From: Hyphomonadaceae bacterium
GTDB lineage: Bacteria > Pseudomonadota > Alphaproteobacteria > Caulobacterales > Aquidulcibacteraceae
NCBI GenBank assembly: GCA_019636095.1
Contig: JAHBYF010000002.1
Coordinates: 496,001 to 560,000, forward strand
Length of the DNA: 64,000 nt
Reading direction: 5' to 3'
Shown here: piece after piece, positions 25,652 to 35,471 of the stretch
How the letters are laid out: each line of letters opens with the position of its first letter
Position numbering within the stretch: the first letter of the stretch is position 1
Program-made: the position numbers and the translations under genes
The notes under the pieces: generated by a model
Told to the model about the DNA's origin: nothing
Database searches by the model: none
Seen by the model: the letters and a program-made list of their open reading frames with translations, nothing else

Positions 25652-28345
25652 ATGCCATCTCTGAACTCTTTTAACGCCCGCACCACGATCAACGCGGGCG
25701 GCAAGACATTCACATACTTCGATCTCAAAGCCGCTGCTGCGAACGGCCTTGGCGACGTTTCCCGTCTGCCGATCTCGCTCAAGGTGCTGTTGGAAAATCT
25801 GCTGCGCACCGAAGACGGCGTTGCAGTGAAGAAGGCCGACATTCTCGCCATGACCTCATGGCTGGTGAACAAGGGCAAGAACGAGGTCGAAATCGCCTTC
25901 AGCCCCGCGCGCGTGCTGATGCAGGACTTCACCGGCGTCCCGGCTGTCGTCGACCTCGCCGCCATGCGGGACGCGGCCGCCAAACTTGGCGCCAGTCCCG
26001 AGAAGATCAATCCGCTGGTGCCGGTCGACCTCGTTATCGACCACAGCGTCATGGTCGACCATTTCGGCGCCGCCGGCGCGTTCAAGCAGAACGTCGAACT
26101 CGAATACGAGCGTAACGTTGAGCGCTACCAGTTCCTGCGTTGGGGACAGCAGGCGTTCCAAGATTTCCGCGTCGTCCCACCTGGCACCGGGATCTGCCAC
26201 CAGGTGAACCTTGAGTATCTCGGCCAATCGGTTTGGGTGCGCGAAATCGACGGCGAAAGCTACGCCTACCCTGACACAGTCGTTGGCACTGACTCGCACA
26301 CCACGATGATCAACGGCATCGGCGTGTTGGGCTGGGGCGTTGGCGGCATCGAAGCGGAAGCGGCGATGCTCGGACAATCGATCTCGATGCTGATCCCAGA
26401 GGTCATCGGCTTCCGGCTCTCAGGCAAATTGCCGGAAGGTGCCACCGCCACCGACCTCGTGCTCACCGTGACGCAGATGCTGCGCAAGAAGGGCGTCGTC
26501 GGTAAATTCGTGGAATTCTTCGGCCCTGGCCTTGCGACCATGAGCGTCGAAGATCGCGCCACCATCGCAAACATGGCCCCGGAATACGGCGCCACCTGCG
26601 GCTTCTTCCCGGTCGACAACAAGACCATCGACTATTTGAAGGCCACCGGCCGCGATCCGGCGCGTGTTGCGCTTGTCGAAACCTACTGCAAACAGCAAGG
26701 CCTCTGGCTCACGGACGAAGAGCCGGAATTCACCGATACGCTCGAACTCTCGCTCGCCGATGTGCGCCCGTCGCTCGCCGGCCCGAAGCGTCCGCAAGAT
26801 CGCGTCGTCCTCGGCGGACTGGCCGAAGGTTTCACCAAGGTTATGACCGAGGAGTTCCGCAAAGGCGACGAGCTGAAGAGGCGCGCGCCAGTTGCGGGCG
26901 CAAACCACGACATCGGCCACGGGGATGTGGTCATCGCCGCGATCACCTCGTGCACCAACACCTCTAACCCCAGCGTCCTGATCGCAGCGGGCCTCGTCGC
27001 ACGCAATGCAGTGGCAAAGGGCCTCGACACAAAACCGTGGGTGAAAACTTCACTCGCGCCGGGCTCGCAAGTCGTCACCGATTATTTGGCCAAGTCCGGC
27101 CTCGATAAGTCACTCGATGCGCTTGGCTTCAACCTCGTTGGCTATGGCTGCACCACCTGCATTGGAAATTCGGGCCCGCTGCCGCCAGCGATCTCCGCCA
27201 GCGTCAGCGAGAATGACCTTGTTGTTGCGTCGGTGCTTTCGGGCAACCGCAACTTCGAAGGCCGCGTGAACCAGGATGTCCGCGCAAACTACCTCGCGTC
27301 GCCGCCACTCGTCGTCGCCTACGCGCTCGCCGGCTCGGTTTACGCCAATCTCGAGACCGATCCGCTCGGAACCGGCAGCGACGGCCAGCCGGTCTATCTG
27401 CGCGATATTTGGCCGACAAACGCGGAAATCGAGCAGGTCGTGCGCGCGTCCGTGACGCCACAAATGTTCGCCGAGCGCTATGGCAACGTCTTCGCGGGAG
27501 ATCAGCACTGGCAAAGCATCAAGGTGGGCGCGGGCCGCACTTACGGTTGGGACGCCAAGTCCACCTACGTGCAGAACCCGCCCTACTTCACCGGCATGAG
27601 CATGACGCCAACGCCGCCGCGCGATGTCGTCGAAGCGCGCGTGCTTGGCCTCTTTGGCGACTCTATCACCACCGACCACATCAGCCCCGCCGGCTCGATC
27701 AAGAAGGCCTCGCCGGCTGGCGCCTACCTCACCGAACACGGCGTCGCGCAGGCGGATTTCAACTCGTACGGCGCGCGACGTGGCAACCACGAAGTCATGA
27801 TGCGTGGCACGTTCGCTAATATCCGCATCAAGAACCAGATGGTGAGGAACGACGACGGCTCGGTCGTCGAAGGCGGCTACACGATGCACCACCCTTCAGG
27901 CGAACGGATGTTCATCTATGACGCCGCCATGCGCTACAAGCAGGAGGGCCGCGAGCTCGTCATCTTCGCCGGCAAGGAATACGGCACCGGCTCCTCGCGT
28001 GACTGGGCCGCCAAGGGCACGACCCTTCTAGGCGTCCGCGCGGTAGTGGCGGAAAGCTTTGAGCGGATCCACCGCTCGAACCTGATCGGCATGGGTGTGC
28101 TGCCGCTGCAGTTCCAGAAAGACCAGAGCTGGGCGAGCCTGGGGCTGACGGGCGATGAGACGGTTTCGCTCTCAGGCGTCGCGGACCTCGGCCCCCGGCA
28201 GATGGTGACGCTCAAGATCACCCGCGCCAACGGCAAGGTCGAGGATGTCGAGGTCCACTGCCGGATCGACACCGAAAACGAGGTGGAATACCTCCGTAAT
28301 GGGGGAATTCTCCATTATGTGCTCCGCGGCTTGGCCAAAGCCTGA
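25652..28345 (+). CDS. acnA: Aconitate hydratase A
   Basis: 897 residues from ATG 25652 (E. coli AcnA has 891). The [4Fe-4S] ligands are visible: [13 protein letters not shown] and [14 protein letters not shown]. Other landmarks: [41 protein letters not shown] and [13 protein letters not shown] in the C-terminal swivelling domain. It interconverts citrate and isocitrate in the TCA cycle. In many bacteria apo-aconitase also binds RNA when iron is scarce. The frame is open further upstream to 25565, but that segment does not resemble aconitase. A Fur-like box lies in its promoter region. Confidence 0.97.
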   Translation: MPSLNSFNARTTINAGGKTFTYFDLKAAAANGLGDVSRLPISLKVLLENLLRTEDGVAVKKADILAMTSWLVNKGKNEVEIAFSPARVLMQDFTGVPAVVDLAAMRDAAAKLGASPEKINPLVPVDLVIDHSVMVDHFGAAGAFKQNVELEYERNVERYQFLRWGQQAFQDFRVVPPGTGICHQVNLEYLGQSVWVREIDGESYAYPDTVVGTDSHTTMINGIGVLGWGVGGIEAEAAMLGQSISMLIPEVIGFRLSGKLPEGATATDLVLTVTQMLRKKGVVGKFVEFFGPGLATMSVEDRATIANMAPEYGATCGFFPVDNKTIDYLKATGRDPARVALVETYCKQQGLWLTDEEPEFTDTLELSLADVRPSLAGPKRPQDRVVLGGLAEGFTKVMTEEFRKGDELKRRAPVAGANHDIGHGDVVIAAITSCTNTSNPSVLIAAGLVARNAVAKGLDTKPWVKTSLAPGSQVVTDYLAKSGLDKSLDALGFNLVGYGCTTCIGNSGPLPPAISASVSENDLVVASVLSGNRNFEGRVNQDVRANYLASPPLVVAYALAGSVYANLETDPLGTGSDGQPVYLRDIWPTNAEIEQVVRASVTPQMFAERYGNVFAGDQHWQSIKVGAGRTYGWDAKSTYVQNPPYFTGMSMTPTPPRDVVEARVLGLFGDSITTDHISPAGSIKKASPAGAYLTEHGVAQADFNSYGARRGNHEVMMRGTFANIRIKNQMVRNDDGSVVEGGYTMHHPSGERMFIYDAAMRYKQEGRELVIFAGKEYGTGSSRDWAAKGTTLLGVRAVVAESFERIHRSNLIGMGVLPLQFQKDQSWASLGLTGDETVSLSGVADLGPRQMVTLKITRANGKVEDVEVHCRIDTENEVEYLRNGGILHYVLRGLAKA

Positions 28346-28399
28346 CCTCACGGGGCTCCGTCACAACGGTTTGATTCGAACCGGAGCGGCGGGGCCTGC

Positions 28400-29146
28400 A
28401 TGGTTCTGCCCATGATCGTCCGGTTCCTCGTCGCTCTGGCTATCGCCATAGCGGCGATCACGACGCCTGCGCTCGCCCAAACCCAGGGCAGACGCGCGGC
28501 GATGGTGGTAGAGCTCTACACCAGCCAGGGTTGCTCCCAGTGCCCGCGAGCGAACCGCCTGCTCGGCATCTTCTCGCGTGAGGACGACGTGCTGGCGCTG
28601 ACATTTCCGGTCGGTATCTGGGACTATCTCGGCTGGCACGACACCTTCGCTCAGCCGGAGTTCGCCGACCGGCAACGCGCCTATTCGCAAACATTGCGCG
28701 TGCGTGGCCGCTTTACGCCACAACTGGTCGTCAACGGCGCACGCACGATCAGCGCTTCGGATTGGGACGAAGCGCGCGCCATTTATGACGATCAGCAGCG
28801 CGCGGGCTGGCCCTCGAACGCGCCGGACGTGTCATTGACGCTGCTGCGCAATGGCCGCGCGCGCGCCACGATTGGATCCGGCGCCGCCGGCGCAAACGCT
28901 GACATCTGGATGATTGCGTACGACCCCGGTCCGATCACTGTCGTCATCACCGGCGGCGTCAACCGCAACCGTTCGATCCCTCACTACAATCTTGTAAAGT
29001 GGATCGAGCGCGTCGGCACGTGGGATGGTCCAGGCGTCTGGCACGAGCGTGCGCGCTGCCAGCCGGAATGTGCGGTCATCGTGCAAGAACCCAATGGCGG
29101 ACGCATCCTCGCTGCGTCCTACACTCACCGGCCCGGGCGCTACTGA
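28400..29146 (+). CDS. DUF1223 exported thioredoxin-like protein
   Basis: 248 residues with a signal peptide (LVALAIAIAAITTPALAQ) and a DUF1223 domain whose start carries a CxxC site in VELYTSQGCSQCPRANR. The fold is thioredoxin-like, so a periplasmic redox role is plausible, but the family has no established function. Further family landmarks are FPVGIWDYLGWHDTFA, RQRAYS and TPQLVVNG. Two in-frame ATGs (28400 and 28412) are possible. It lies 54 bases after acnA and overlaps the convergent DUF4340 gene by seven bases. Confidence 0.85.
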   Translation: MVLPMIVRFLVALAIAIAAITTPALAQTQGRRAAMVVELYTSQGCSQCPRANRLLGIFSREDDVLALTFPVGIWDYLGWHDTFAQPEFADRQRAYSQTLRVRGRFTPQLVVNGARTISASDWDEARAIYDDQQRAGWPSNAPDVSLTLLRNGRARATIGSGAAGANADIWMIAYDPGPITVVITGGVNRNRSIPHYNLVKWIERVGTWDGPGVWHERARCQPECAVIVQEPNGGRILAASYTHRPGRY

Positions 29147-30147
29147 GCGCTCGGAACGAGCGTCCTCAGCGGCGGCGCTAACGCCTCTGCCTCTGTGTCG
29201 CTGAGCGCATAAGCCCAGTCCGACGCCGGTGTGTTCAGGGCCACCGCAGCAGCTTCTTGCTCGGGCGCATTGGCGCGCGCGACCATCTTCACCCAGAGCC
29301 GGTCATCGCTCGGGATGATCTCCGCATCAATGGCGATGCCGTCAAAGGTCGTCGCGCGCACGCGCGCACGCGGGGCGCCTTGGATCGCGGGCGCGGTGCG
29401 TACATCTACCGGGGACAGCTGCGTGAGCCGTTCGGCCGTCGCCGTCACTGTCGATTCGGCCAACGACGCCAGCGCCGGCGATGCAATGCGCCAAGGCTGA
29501 TCGGCGGCATCGCGCGCGAGAATGTAAGCACGTCCTTCGGCGGGCATGATCTCGATGCGCGCCAAGCGATCCGGCGTCAGACTGATCGGCCGCAGTTCGA
29601 GCCAGGCCGCGGCGTCACGCAGCGGCGGCAAGTCACCCTGCACAGCCCAGGTCTGGTCGTTATCGGGCCGCCGCACATACGTCCCGCTGGTCTCAACGCC
29701 CAGAATAAGGTTCACCAGCAGGGCTCCGTTGCCGTCTTCGACCTGCAGGAGAACACCGCGTCCGCCTTGGCGTGGATCGGTAACGCCCAGACGTTCGTGC
29801 TTCGACGCGTCGCTCGTCATCCTCCGAACGTAGCGAAGCGACTCCAACCCCTCCGTCAGCTGCGCCAGACGCGCCGACGACACTGGATAATCATCGCGAT
29901 CGCGCAATGCCCAGCCTTGCTGCGTGCGCTCGATACGGTAGGTCGCTTCCGAACTCGTGACTGTGATCCGGTGGGCCCGGCCGATAGACTCTTCCAAGTC
30001 CGGCAGCACGGGACCCTGCATGCTCGCTGGGTTTGAACTGCGTACTTCGATCCCGACCGTGACCGCAGCGATCGCGACCAATGCACCCGCGATCAGGAAA
30101 AGTGTGAGCGAACGCGCCCTGCGGCGTTCAGCCAGACCCGAACTCAT
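29140..30147 (-). CDS. DUF4340 protein of a Gld-type ABC transporter operon
   Basis: 335 residues from an ATG that overlaps the upstream GldG stop by four bases. One N-terminal transmembrane helix (LTLFLIAGALVAIAAVTVGIEV) is followed by a periplasmic part with repeated beta-rich units (TYRIERTQQGWALRDRDDYPV and YILARDAADQPWRIA), the DUF4340 pattern. This family is regularly the last gene behind GldA-GldF-GldG-like ABC systems and is taken to be an accessory subunit. Its substrate is unknown. Confidence 0.85.
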   Translation of the reverse strand: MSSGLAERRRARSLTLFLIAGALVAIAAVTVGIEVRSSNPASMQGPVLPDLEESIGRAHRITVTSSEATYRIERTQQGWALRDRDDYPVSSARLAQLTEGLESLRYVRRMTSDASKHERLGVTDPRQGGRGVLLQVEDGNGALLVNLILGVETSGTYVRRPDNDQTWAVQGDLPPLRDAAAWLELRPISLTPDRLARIEIMPAEGRAYILARDAADQPWRIASPALASLAESTVTATAERLTQLSPVDVRTAPAIQGAPRARVRATTFDGIAIDAEIIPSDDRLWVKMVARANAPEQEAAAVALNTPASDWAYALSDTEAEALAPPLRTLVPSAQ

Positions 30148-32093
30148 CGCGCCGCACCCCCGCGCCGTTGCCGGCGCCAGAACAAGAACAAGCCGGCGCC
30201 TGCGATCAAAAGCGGCGCCAGCCAAACGTTGATGAAAATGACGAGCGCTTGCAGGCGTTCAATATCGCCACGCAGGTCACGGGCCAAACCACGCAGGTCC
30301 GCGCGAATTTGCGTTTCGCGCTCGCGGAAACGCTCAACCTCCGTCTGCTCCTCCGGTGTCAGCTCAGCGCCGAGATCGCCCGCGAAGAAGCCGGAGCCTC
30401 GCCCGTGGGCCTGCAATTGCTGCAAGCGCGTCTGGGTCTCTTGAAGTTCTCCCTCAAGCCGACGCTGCTCGCTTTCAATGCGGCGCTGCGCGGCGCGCTC
30501 CATATCGTCGATGAGCTTCATTTTGCGCTCCGCGGGCGCGCGTGAGCGCAGAGACACGAGCGCGTCCGATCCACCCAAGACATCGATGGCGTTCAGCGCG
30601 AACGATGCATTGTCCGCGGCCGTGCCGCCACTCTGCGGGTCGACATAGAAATCGTCGGCTAAGAAATCGGTATCGGCGACGATCACGATCTCTGCAGGCG
30701 TGGCCGATGTGCGGAGCTGTTCGGCTTGCGGCGCGGCTTGCGTAGGCGCGGCGGGTTGGTCGCTCGGTGCTGCTTCCGGCGCATCAACCTCGTCCGCAGA
30801 CGGCGGGCCATCCGGGAAGGCCGTCGTGAGATTGCCGGAGAGACGCACGGCGACGTTCTCGCGCCGCCCGCCACTCGGCGGCCACATGCTGAACACTTCC
30901 ATCGGCGACGGACGCGCTAGCGCTTGCTCGGCGGGCATGCGCATCGTGCGCCCGCTGGTGCGGATCAATGGTGTGAAGGTTACGCCCTCAAGCTGCGTCC
31001 GCCGCGTTAGACCTCCTGCCAAACCGAAATTGATGCCGCGGCGCAGCCACGCAGTCATTAAGTCTTCGCGGTCGAGACCCGTCTCAGCTGGGACTTGGAA
31101 GAAGAGCGGCTGCGGCGCCTGGCTGGTTTGGCCGGTTTGCGGGTCTTGAACCGACACCGGCAGCGCTCCCTCCTGATCGAGCACGACCGTGGGCGCCATC
31201 GCCACGCCCCAAGCGCCAAGCAGCGGCTCCAAAGTCGAAGCCGTTGGCGCAGGCAACACTGGATTGAATGGGTCGAAGCCCGCACCGCCACTCATCGCTG
31301 CCTGCATCGAAGCCGGATCAAGCGCAATGAACGCGCGTCCGCGGCGCAAAATGAACTGATCGATCGCGTAAAGCTGCGCCGGCGTCAGTGCGCCGGGGTG
31401 GATGATCGCCAACACATCGGTGTTGGCAGGGATCGCAGTGAAGTCCGGCGCAAGCTTCGTCACATCGAGGACGCGGCCCATTTCCGTGGCGAACACCGAT
31501 TGGCTTCCCGCCCGCCCACCTGCAGCGGCAGGATCGATCGGCAACGAGGTGATGAGCGCGACGTGGGTGCGCTCTGGGTTTTCCAATTCGTAGATGATGC
31601 GCGTCAGTTCGTATTCCAGGAACGACTCGCGTTGCGGATCGAACAGAGGAATGACCCGCGTATCATCAATCGCGTTGGCGCCGACCAGACCGAAATAGAT
31701 CGGGTCCGCTCCCTCGTAAGGCCGCACCGCCTGCACGCCGGCTTCAGACGCTTGATCTTCGGCTTCAGTAAACGGCTCAACGTTGACCTCTGTGAACCTG
31801 ACCCGCCCATGCGAGCGAGCTTGGAACGTCTGCAACATCTCGCGCACGCGCGCCGCATAGGCCTGCAGCTGAGGGACCGGCTGCGCTGCATTGCGCGAAT
31901 AATAGAGCGTCAGCTGCACCGGCTCGGTCAGCTGATTTAGCGTTTCCTGGGTGCCGCGGCTGATCGAGTAAAGATGGTTCTCCGTCAGGTCCAAACGCCA
32001 GGACCGGAACCAGGAATTGGCGATCACGTTCGACGCGATGAACGCGATGAACAGCGCCAAGGCGGCAAGGAGGGCGTAACGGCGTGCGCTCAT
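30144..32093 (-). CDS. GldG-like ABC transporter auxiliary protein
   Basis: 649 residues from ATG 32093 (GGGAGG upstream). A transmembrane helix at each end flanks a large periplasmic region: N-terminal LLAALALFIAFIASNVIANSWF, C-terminal VIFINVWLAPLLIAGAGLFLF. The N-terminal domain (RLDLTENHLYSISRGTQETLNQL...VQLTLYYSRN) is the GldG/ABC-type auxiliary fold. A Gln/Arg-rich coiled coil (about 560-610) precedes the last helix. GldG is named from gliding Bacteroidetes, but homologues are widespread in non-gliding bacteria, so gliding should not be inferred. Confidence 0.87.
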   Translation of the reverse strand: MSARRYALLAALALFIAFIASNVIANSWFRSWRLDLTENHLYSISRGTQETLNQLTEPVQLTLYYSRNAAQPVPQLQAYAARVREMLQTFQARSHGRVRFTEVNVEPFTEAEDQASEAGVQAVRPYEGADPIYFGLVGANAIDDTRVIPLFDPQRESFLEYELTRIIYELENPERTHVALITSLPIDPAAAGGRAGSQSVFATEMGRVLDVTKLAPDFTAIPANTDVLAIIHPGALTPAQLYAIDQFILRRGRAFIALDPASMQAAMSGGAGFDPFNPVLPAPTASTLEPLLGAWGVAMAPTVVLDQEGALPVSVQDPQTGQTSQAPQPLFFQVPAETGLDREDLMTAWLRRGINFGLAGGLTRRTQLEGVTFTPLIRTSGRTMRMPAEQALARPSPMEVFSMWPPSGGRRENVAVRLSGNLTTAFPDGPPSADEVDAPEAAPSDQPAAPTQAAPQAEQLRTSATPAEIVIVADTDFLADDFYVDPQSGGTAADNASFALNAIDVLGGSDALVSLRSRAPAERKMKLIDDMERAAQRRIESEQRRLEGELQETQTRLQQLQAHGRGSGFFAGDLGAELTPEEQTEVERFRERETQIRADLRGLARDLRGDIERLQALVIFINVWLAPLLIAGAGLFLFWRRQRRGGAAR

Positions 32094-32097
32094 CGAG

Positions 32098-32846
32098 CTA
32101 GCCTCCCCGCCGGGCGTCAACCGCAAGCGCGGTGAAACTCAAACAGAGCGCGATCAGCGACACGAAGTAGAACACCGAGCGAAACTCCACGACGCCGCGT
32201 TGAGCGGCGTCGAAATGGTGCAGAATTGAGAAGCGCGCGATGCCTTCAGCGACCGCGCCGTTTACAATCCCCGAGAAGAAATCGAGCACCAGCGGCAGGC
32301 CGAGCGCGGTCAGCAAGAACGACACTAGCACCGCCAGAACGAACGCCACGATCTGTGCCTGGGTTAGCGCCGACATCACCGAACCGATCGCGATATAGGC
32401 GCCGGCCATCAGGAAGCTCGCGAGATAGGCAGTGAAAATAGCGGCATTGTCCGGCGAGCCGAGCAAATTCACCGTCACCCACAGCGGCGCAGTGAGCAAC
32501 AGCGCCGCACCCGCGATACTCCAGGCCGCAAGGAATTTGCCGAGCACCAGAGACCACGTCGGCGCGGGCAAAGTCATCAGGAGTTCTATAGCGCCAGAGC
32601 GGCTCTCTTCGGCCCATAACCGCATCGAAACGGCGGGCAAAAACACCATGAAAATCCACGGATGGAACGCAAAGAATGGCGTCAGGTCCGCACGGCGTGC
32701 TTCGAAAAATCCGCCGATCTGAAATGTGAACAGACCGATGGAGAATAGGAACACCGCAACGAAGACATAAGCTGTCGGCGTGGTGACATAGGCGAGCAAT
32801 TCGCGCCGATAGACGGCGGCCATGCTGGCGAGGCCGGGACGCTTCT

Positions 32847-32850
<4 letters not shown>
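32098..32850 (-). CDS. ABC-2 type permease, GldF-like
   Basis: 250 residues with six transmembrane helices. N-terminal AAVYRRELLAYVTTPTAYVFVAVFLF and the EESRSGAIELLMTLPAPTWSLVLGKFLAAW segment are typical of the ABC-2 permease partners of GldA-like ATPases. Start and upstream ATPase stop overlap by four bases; the downstream GldG-like gene starts four bases after the stop. The four genes clearly form one transcription unit. Confidence 0.9.
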
Positions 32851-33569
<719 letters not shown>

Positions 33570-33638
33570 GTGGATTGGACCCTAAGCGAAATTCGAGCGC
33601 CGCTCTTAAGGGCGATTTGGGGAAAAGACCACAGCTGT

Positions 33639-33647
33639 TTATCCACA
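33639..33647 (+). promoter_or_regulatory. DnaA box TTATCCACA
   Basis: Exact match to the high-affinity DnaA consensus TTATNCACA, 70 bases upstream of the gldA-like start. A single such 9-mer can occur by chance. Its significance comes from a second box 100 bases away in the same gap. Confidence 0.5.
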
Positions 33648-33738
33648 GATGGGCCGAATCAGCCGAGGCGATTCCGCGCGGTCTTTCGAACCAGTTAAGC
33701 GCTCAAGACGAAGCGCCTCGCCATCACCACAAACGCAC

Positions 33739-33747
33739 TTATTCACA
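33739..33747 (+). promoter_or_regulatory. DnaA box TTATTCACA
   Basis: Matches the DnaA consensus TTATNCACA in the same orientation as the box at 33639. It lies inside the same 519-bp gene-free stretch. Confidence 0.45.
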
Positions 33748-33834
33748 ACGCGCACCCACGGCGCGGGCGTCGAACGATACGCGCGAGGCGTGCTCAAACG
33801 CGCTGTTTCAAAGGATTTTTGTAGCCCAGATGCG

Positions 33835-33863
33835 ACAAGGCCCGCGACAATCGCGGGCCTTGT
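33835..33863. terminator. Perfect 12-bp inverted repeat, possible terminator or structural RNA end
   Basis: ACAAGGCCCGCG and CGCGGGCCTTGT are separated by ACAAT. The stem is as strong as the verified-looking terminators in this window, but no T-run follows on either strand. No gene ends here, so it might close a short non-coding transcript from the gap or be a protein-binding dyad. Confidence 0.4.
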
Positions 33864-34088
33864 GAGAAACTGTGTGACCAGTCGAAGCGCGCACCCCGGG
33901 GGGCTGGGGGGGCTGATGGATACCGGAGTACGAGCCTTTCTCCGACCGGCCACGTTGATAAGGTCGCGCTCCATTGCGGCGAGGGCAAGCAGAAAATCTG
34001 TCTGAAAGGCGACGTGGCGGAGTTTTTAGATTGCCTGCCCTGTGCTTAGCTCAAATCCGCACGTTTTGAATACCATGAGGCTTCACGC

Positions 34089-34400
34089 ATGAGCGGACGC
34101 ACCATTTTCTTCGAGCGTCCGGAATTAGATCGCCTGTTTCGCTTCTACGGCCGCATGGTCGCTGCTGGCGAGTGGCGCGACTACGCCCTCGATGCCCTGC
34201 CCGACTGCGCGCTGTTCAGTGTCTACCGCCGGACAAGCGAGGCGCCGCTCTACCAAATCGAGAAGCGCCCCGACAATGCGCGGAAGAATGGCGCTTACAG
34301 TGTGCGCGCCGTGGACGGACGCATCTTGCGTCGCGGCCATGAACTGGAGCGTGTTCTGGCTGTGCTGGAGCCAAAGCGGATGCGGGTTGTAGGCGACTAA
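34089..34400 (+). CDS. DUF2794-family protein
   Basis: 103 residues that match DUF2794 over the full length: IFFERPELDRLFRFYGRMVAAGEWRDYALD, FSVYRRTSEAPLYQIEKRPD and the closing GRILRRGHELERVLAVLEPKRMRVV. The family is almost confined to Alphaproteobacteria and has no known function. It is soluble and basic. It stands alone between the long gap and a bidirectional terminator. Confidence 0.88.
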   Translation: MSGRTIFFERPELDRLFRFYGRMVAAGEWRDYALDALPDCALFSVYRRTSEAPLYQIEKRPDNARKNGAYSVRAVDGRILRRGHELERVLAVLEPKRMRVVGD

Positions 34401-34403
34401 ACG

Positions 34404-34434
34404 AAAACGCCCCAGCCAAAGCCGGGGCGTTCGT
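34404..34434. terminator. Bidirectional terminator between DUF2794 and BI-1 genes
   Basis: AACGCCCC (34406-34413) pairs with GGGGCGTT (34424-34431), with additional inner GC pairs around CAAA. ACGAAA precedes and TCGTGTTCG follows the stem. It lies in the 55-bp gap between two convergent genes and can serve both. Confidence 0.7.
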
Positions 34435-34455
34435 GTTCGAGAACTGGACAGCCCC

Positions 34456-35211
34456 TTAGCGGCGACCACCCATCAGACGCAGGATCATCAGGAACAGGTT
34501 GACGAAGGTGATGTAGAGACCGAGCGCGGCGTATGTTGTGCCAACCGCCATCGCGCGTTCATTGCCACCCAACTCGTAGTAGCTGAACTTAATCATCTGG
34601 GTCTTGTAGGCGGTCAGGCCCGAGAAAATCAGAACGCCAATCACCGAGATCGCCAGGTCGAGGCCCTGGATTGGCGCGCCGGTGAAATAGGCGAAACCGA
34701 CATTGACCAGCATCGCGATGATCATGCCGATCACGCCCATATACAGGAACGTGCCCCAGCCGGTCAGATTGCGCTTGGTGGTATATCCCCAAAGCGAAAG
34801 CGCGCCGAACGTGGCGGCTGTAACCAGCAACGCCTTGACGATCGTCAACATGCCGCCCGCGCCCGCGGCGTAGATCGCCACCGTCATGCCAAGGCTCAAC
34901 CCCATCGTGGCGACCACACCCCAATAGATGACGTTGGCGGCCATAGGTGACGGGTTACGCATGAAGAAGTTCGAGATCATGATCAGCGCCAGCGGCGCGA
35001 ACAGAACGACATAGGCCTGCGGGCCGCCAAACAGCGCCACCATCAGCGCCGGCGTCGTCGCAACGACGTAGGCAAGCGCACCCGACAGCAGCAGGCCAAG
35101 GCCCATTTTGTTGTAAACGCCGAGCATAAAGGCCCGAAGACCCGCATCGACGGCCATATCCGCTCCGCCGATGGGAACCGATCGCGCACCATGTGCGTGA
35201 TAGTCGCTCAT
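34456..35211 (-). CDS. Bax inhibitor-1/YccA-family membrane protein
   Basis: 251 residues with seven hydrophobic segments and the BI-1 landmarks: FMLGVYNKMGLGLLLSGALAYV near the N-terminus, FGALSLWGYTTKRNLTGWGTFLYMG in the middle, and YKTQMIK followed by GTTYAALGLYITFVNLFLMILRLMG at the end. BI-1 proteins are calcium-leak channels or stress-linked membrane proteins. The bacterial role is poorly defined. GGAGGAG precedes the ATG. Confidence 0.92.
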   Translation of the reverse strand: MSDYHAHGARSVPIGGADMAVDAGLRAFMLGVYNKMGLGLLLSGALAYVVATTPALMVALFGGPQAYVVLFAPLALIMISNFFMRNPSPMAANVIYWGVVATMGLSLGMTVAIYAAGAGGMLTIVKALLVTAATFGALSLWGYTTKRNLTGWGTFLYMGVIGMIIAMLVNVGFAYFTGAPIQGLDLAISVIGVLIFSGLTAYKTQMIKFSYYELGGNERAMAVGTTYAALGLYITFVNLFLMILRLMGGRR

Positions 35212-35471
35212 GAATTTGCTCCTCCTGCGCTGGCCGGGGAATCCGCGAGCGCGTCCGCCTGAAACATGGCGACGCTATCTCGCAACGGCAAGAAAAACCA
35301 CCGCTTCACCTTGTTGCGCGATGTGCCGCAGAGGGCCAAAATTGGACCAGAAAGTGGCCAGGGAACTTTTCCCCGGCCCCTGAACGTTTCACGTCTGCAA
35401 GGCATTGCTGCCAGGGCTCGGCGGCGTTGCAGTCGAATCGCGCTACCAGCGAGCGCGGAGGATGAGCCGGG

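Larger units (their letters stand above)
33570..34088. other. 519-bp intergenic region with DnaA boxes and an inverted repeat
   Basis: This is the longest gap without a gene, lying between the divergently transcribed gldA-like and DUF2794 genes. It holds a perfect DnaA box (33639), a second TTATTCACA box exactly 100 bases on (33739), a 12-bp perfect inverted repeat (33835-33863), a G-run (33896-33911) and presumably the promoters of both genes. Short open frames exist on both strands but have no coding character. I found no tRNA or tmRNA in it. Confidence 0.6.

Noticed and set aside
33640..33720. A tRNA on the minus strand because of GGTTCGAA
   Set aside because: The bases flanking the loop do not pair, and no other tRNA arm is present.
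35362..35388. GGAAC-N18-CGTT before PBP1A
   Set aside because: The spacer is one or two bases too long for the usual EcfG promoter.
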